Shown: positions 5,810 to 5,985 of the stretch, one piece after another
How the letters are laid out: each line of letters begins with the position of its first letter
How positions within the stretch are numbered: the stretch's first letter is position 1
Assembly (NCBI GenBank): GCA_051745935.1
Contig: JBNJEM010000507.1
Location: 1 to 5,985 of the forward strand
DNA: 5,985 nucleotides
Origin: JBNJEM01 sp051745935
GTDB lineage: Bacteria; Planctomycetota; Planctomycetia; Pirellulales; Pirellulaceae
Reading direction: 5' to 3'
Made by a program: the position numbers and the translations under genes
Notes under the pieces: model-generated
Told to the model about the DNA's origin: nothing
The model's database searches: none
What the model saw: the letters and a program-made list of their open reading frames with translations, nothing else

Positions 5810-5840
5810 AGAGGGGCCCAGTCGGTTTTGGGCCGCCTCT
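5810..5840 (+). repeat. Strong stem-loop upstream of the right-edge gene
   Basis: AGAGGGGCCCA (5810-5820) pairs with TGGGCC plus CCTCT (5829-5834 and 5836-5840), eleven pairs with one bulged G and an 8-base loop. It ends 58 bases before the ATG at 5899. No T run follows, so it is more likely a leader structure or insulator than an intrinsic terminator. Confidence 0.45.
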
Positions 5841-5842
5841 CG

Positions 5843-5870
5843 GGCGCATTTGCCTTGGCGCATTTGCCTT
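5843..5870 (+). repeat. Perfect tandem duplication of 14 bp
   Basis: GGCGCATTTGCCTT occurs twice with no gap (5843-5856 and 5857-5870), directly after the stem-loop and 28 bases before the last start codon. It may be a slippage duplication or a paired regulator-binding site. Each unit contains the short inverted pair GGC/GCC. Confidence 0.6.
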
Positions 5871-5887
5871 CGCTACGACTTCTTCGC

Positions 5888-5891
5888 GGAG
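5888..5891 (+). promoter_or_regulatory. Shine-Dalgarno sequence of the right-edge gene
   Basis: GGAG sits seven bases upstream of the ATG at 5899. This is a good match and spacing in a window where most genes lack such a site, and it is the main evidence that 5899 starts a real gene. Confidence 0.5.
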
Positions 5892-5898
5892 TTTCATC

Positions 5899-5985
5899 AT
5901 GGGTACGCCTATCAAGCACTCGCGTCAAATACTCTCTGGAGGCTGGCGGAAACTACGGCACCGAAAAGGAACCATTCTCGTCCTC
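5899..5985 (+). CDS. Start of a probable membrane-anchored or pilin-like protein, cut by the window edge
   Basis: Only the first 29 residues are visible, from the ATG at 5899 to the last base, with no stop. The segment is very basic (several Lys, Arg and His) and ends HRKGTILVL. A basic stretch followed by a Gly and the start of a hydrophobic run is typical of class III (prepilin-like) leaders and of TadE/TadG-like or other N-terminally anchored proteins, common in planctomycetes; this is family knowledge, and the family is not proved by so few residues. The ATG is the first start codon after the in-frame TAG at 5809-5811 and has a good ribosome binding site. A different, longer open frame runs across the same bases but looks like a shadow. 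An ordinary protein with a basic N-terminus remains possible. Confidence 0.5.
   Translation, partial: MGTPIKHSRQILSGGWRKLRHRKGTILVL

Larger units (their letters stand above)
5212..5898. other. Long stretch without a convincing gene, rich in inverted repeats
   Basis: About 690 bases separate the accA-linked element from the next start codon. Short open frames exist on both strands, but their products are rich in Arg, Trp, Pro and His and show no domain, ribosome binding site or recognisable family. The stretch carries three strong inverted repeats, a pair of CATCCGTGGG repeats, a TTCTAG doublet near 5560-5571 and a 14-bp perfect tandem repeat. It may hold the promoter and leader of the last gene, a structured small RNA, or a decayed gene or element. 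No tRNA, rRNA, tmRNA or known riboswitch core was recognised. Confidence 0.5.

Noticed and set aside
5596..5928. Minus-strand open frame of 110 residues, and shorter overlapping minus-strand frames at 5568-5785
   Set aside because: Arg/Gly-rich translations with no family resemblance or ribosome binding site; they look like chance frames in GC-rich DNA.
5487..5985. An open frame of 166 codons on the + strand (in frame with ATG 5712) running off the right edge
   Set aside because: No good start with a ribosome binding site, product rich in Arg, His, Trp and Pro with no recognisable motif, no clear codon-position GC bias, and it crosses the stem-loop, the tandem repeat and the better-supported start at 5899. 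It remains slightly longer than expected by chance.

Overview
The window reads as a stretch of a GC-rich bacterial chromosome with every recognisable gene on the + strand. Four housekeeping-type genes and one kinase are well supported. The layout, the eukaryotic-like Ser/Thr kinase among core genes, the sparse Shine-Dalgarno signals and a pilin-like protein start at the right edge suggest a planctomycete or a relative. This assignment is inference from general knowledge, not from a search.

Left block (1-3012): asd, cut at its 5' end, then truA 24 bases downstream, then a GT-B family-4 glycosyltransferase 25 bases after truA. The tight spacing suggests co-transcription. A hairpin just after the glycosyltransferase stop may end this unit. 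Asd feeds the lysine/diaminopimelate, threonine and methionine pathways. TruA modifies the tRNA anticodon arm. The glycosyltransferase probably acts on a cell-envelope or exported glycan.

Middle block (3013-5119): a 145-base gap with a weak promoter candidate, a compact soluble Ser/Thr kinase with a good ribosome binding site, a 105-base gap carrying degenerate CGAA-rich repeats and hairpins, and accA for the alpha subunit of acetyl-CoA carboxylase carboxyltransferase (malonyl-CoA for fatty acid synthesis).

Right block (5120-5985): directly after the accA stop codon sits what looks like an 86-bp non-autonomous mobile element (MITE-like). It has 15-bp terminal inverted repeats (14 of 15 matching) and a 5-bp direct duplication CTAAG that contains the accA stop. 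An outer inverted repeat suggests the insertion split accA's original terminator hairpin. About 690 bases without a convincing gene follow, with several strong inverted repeats and a 14-bp perfect tandem repeat. At the edge a new gene begins at 5899 with a good ribosome binding site and an N-terminus ending in a basic stretch followed by GTILVL, as in pilin-like or TadE/TadG-like membrane-anchored proteins.

I see no CRISPR array, tRNA, rRNA or intact transposase. The most unusual items are the element at the accA stop, the kinase with an altered glycine loop and DFA instead of DFG, and the structured non-coding stretch before the last gene.
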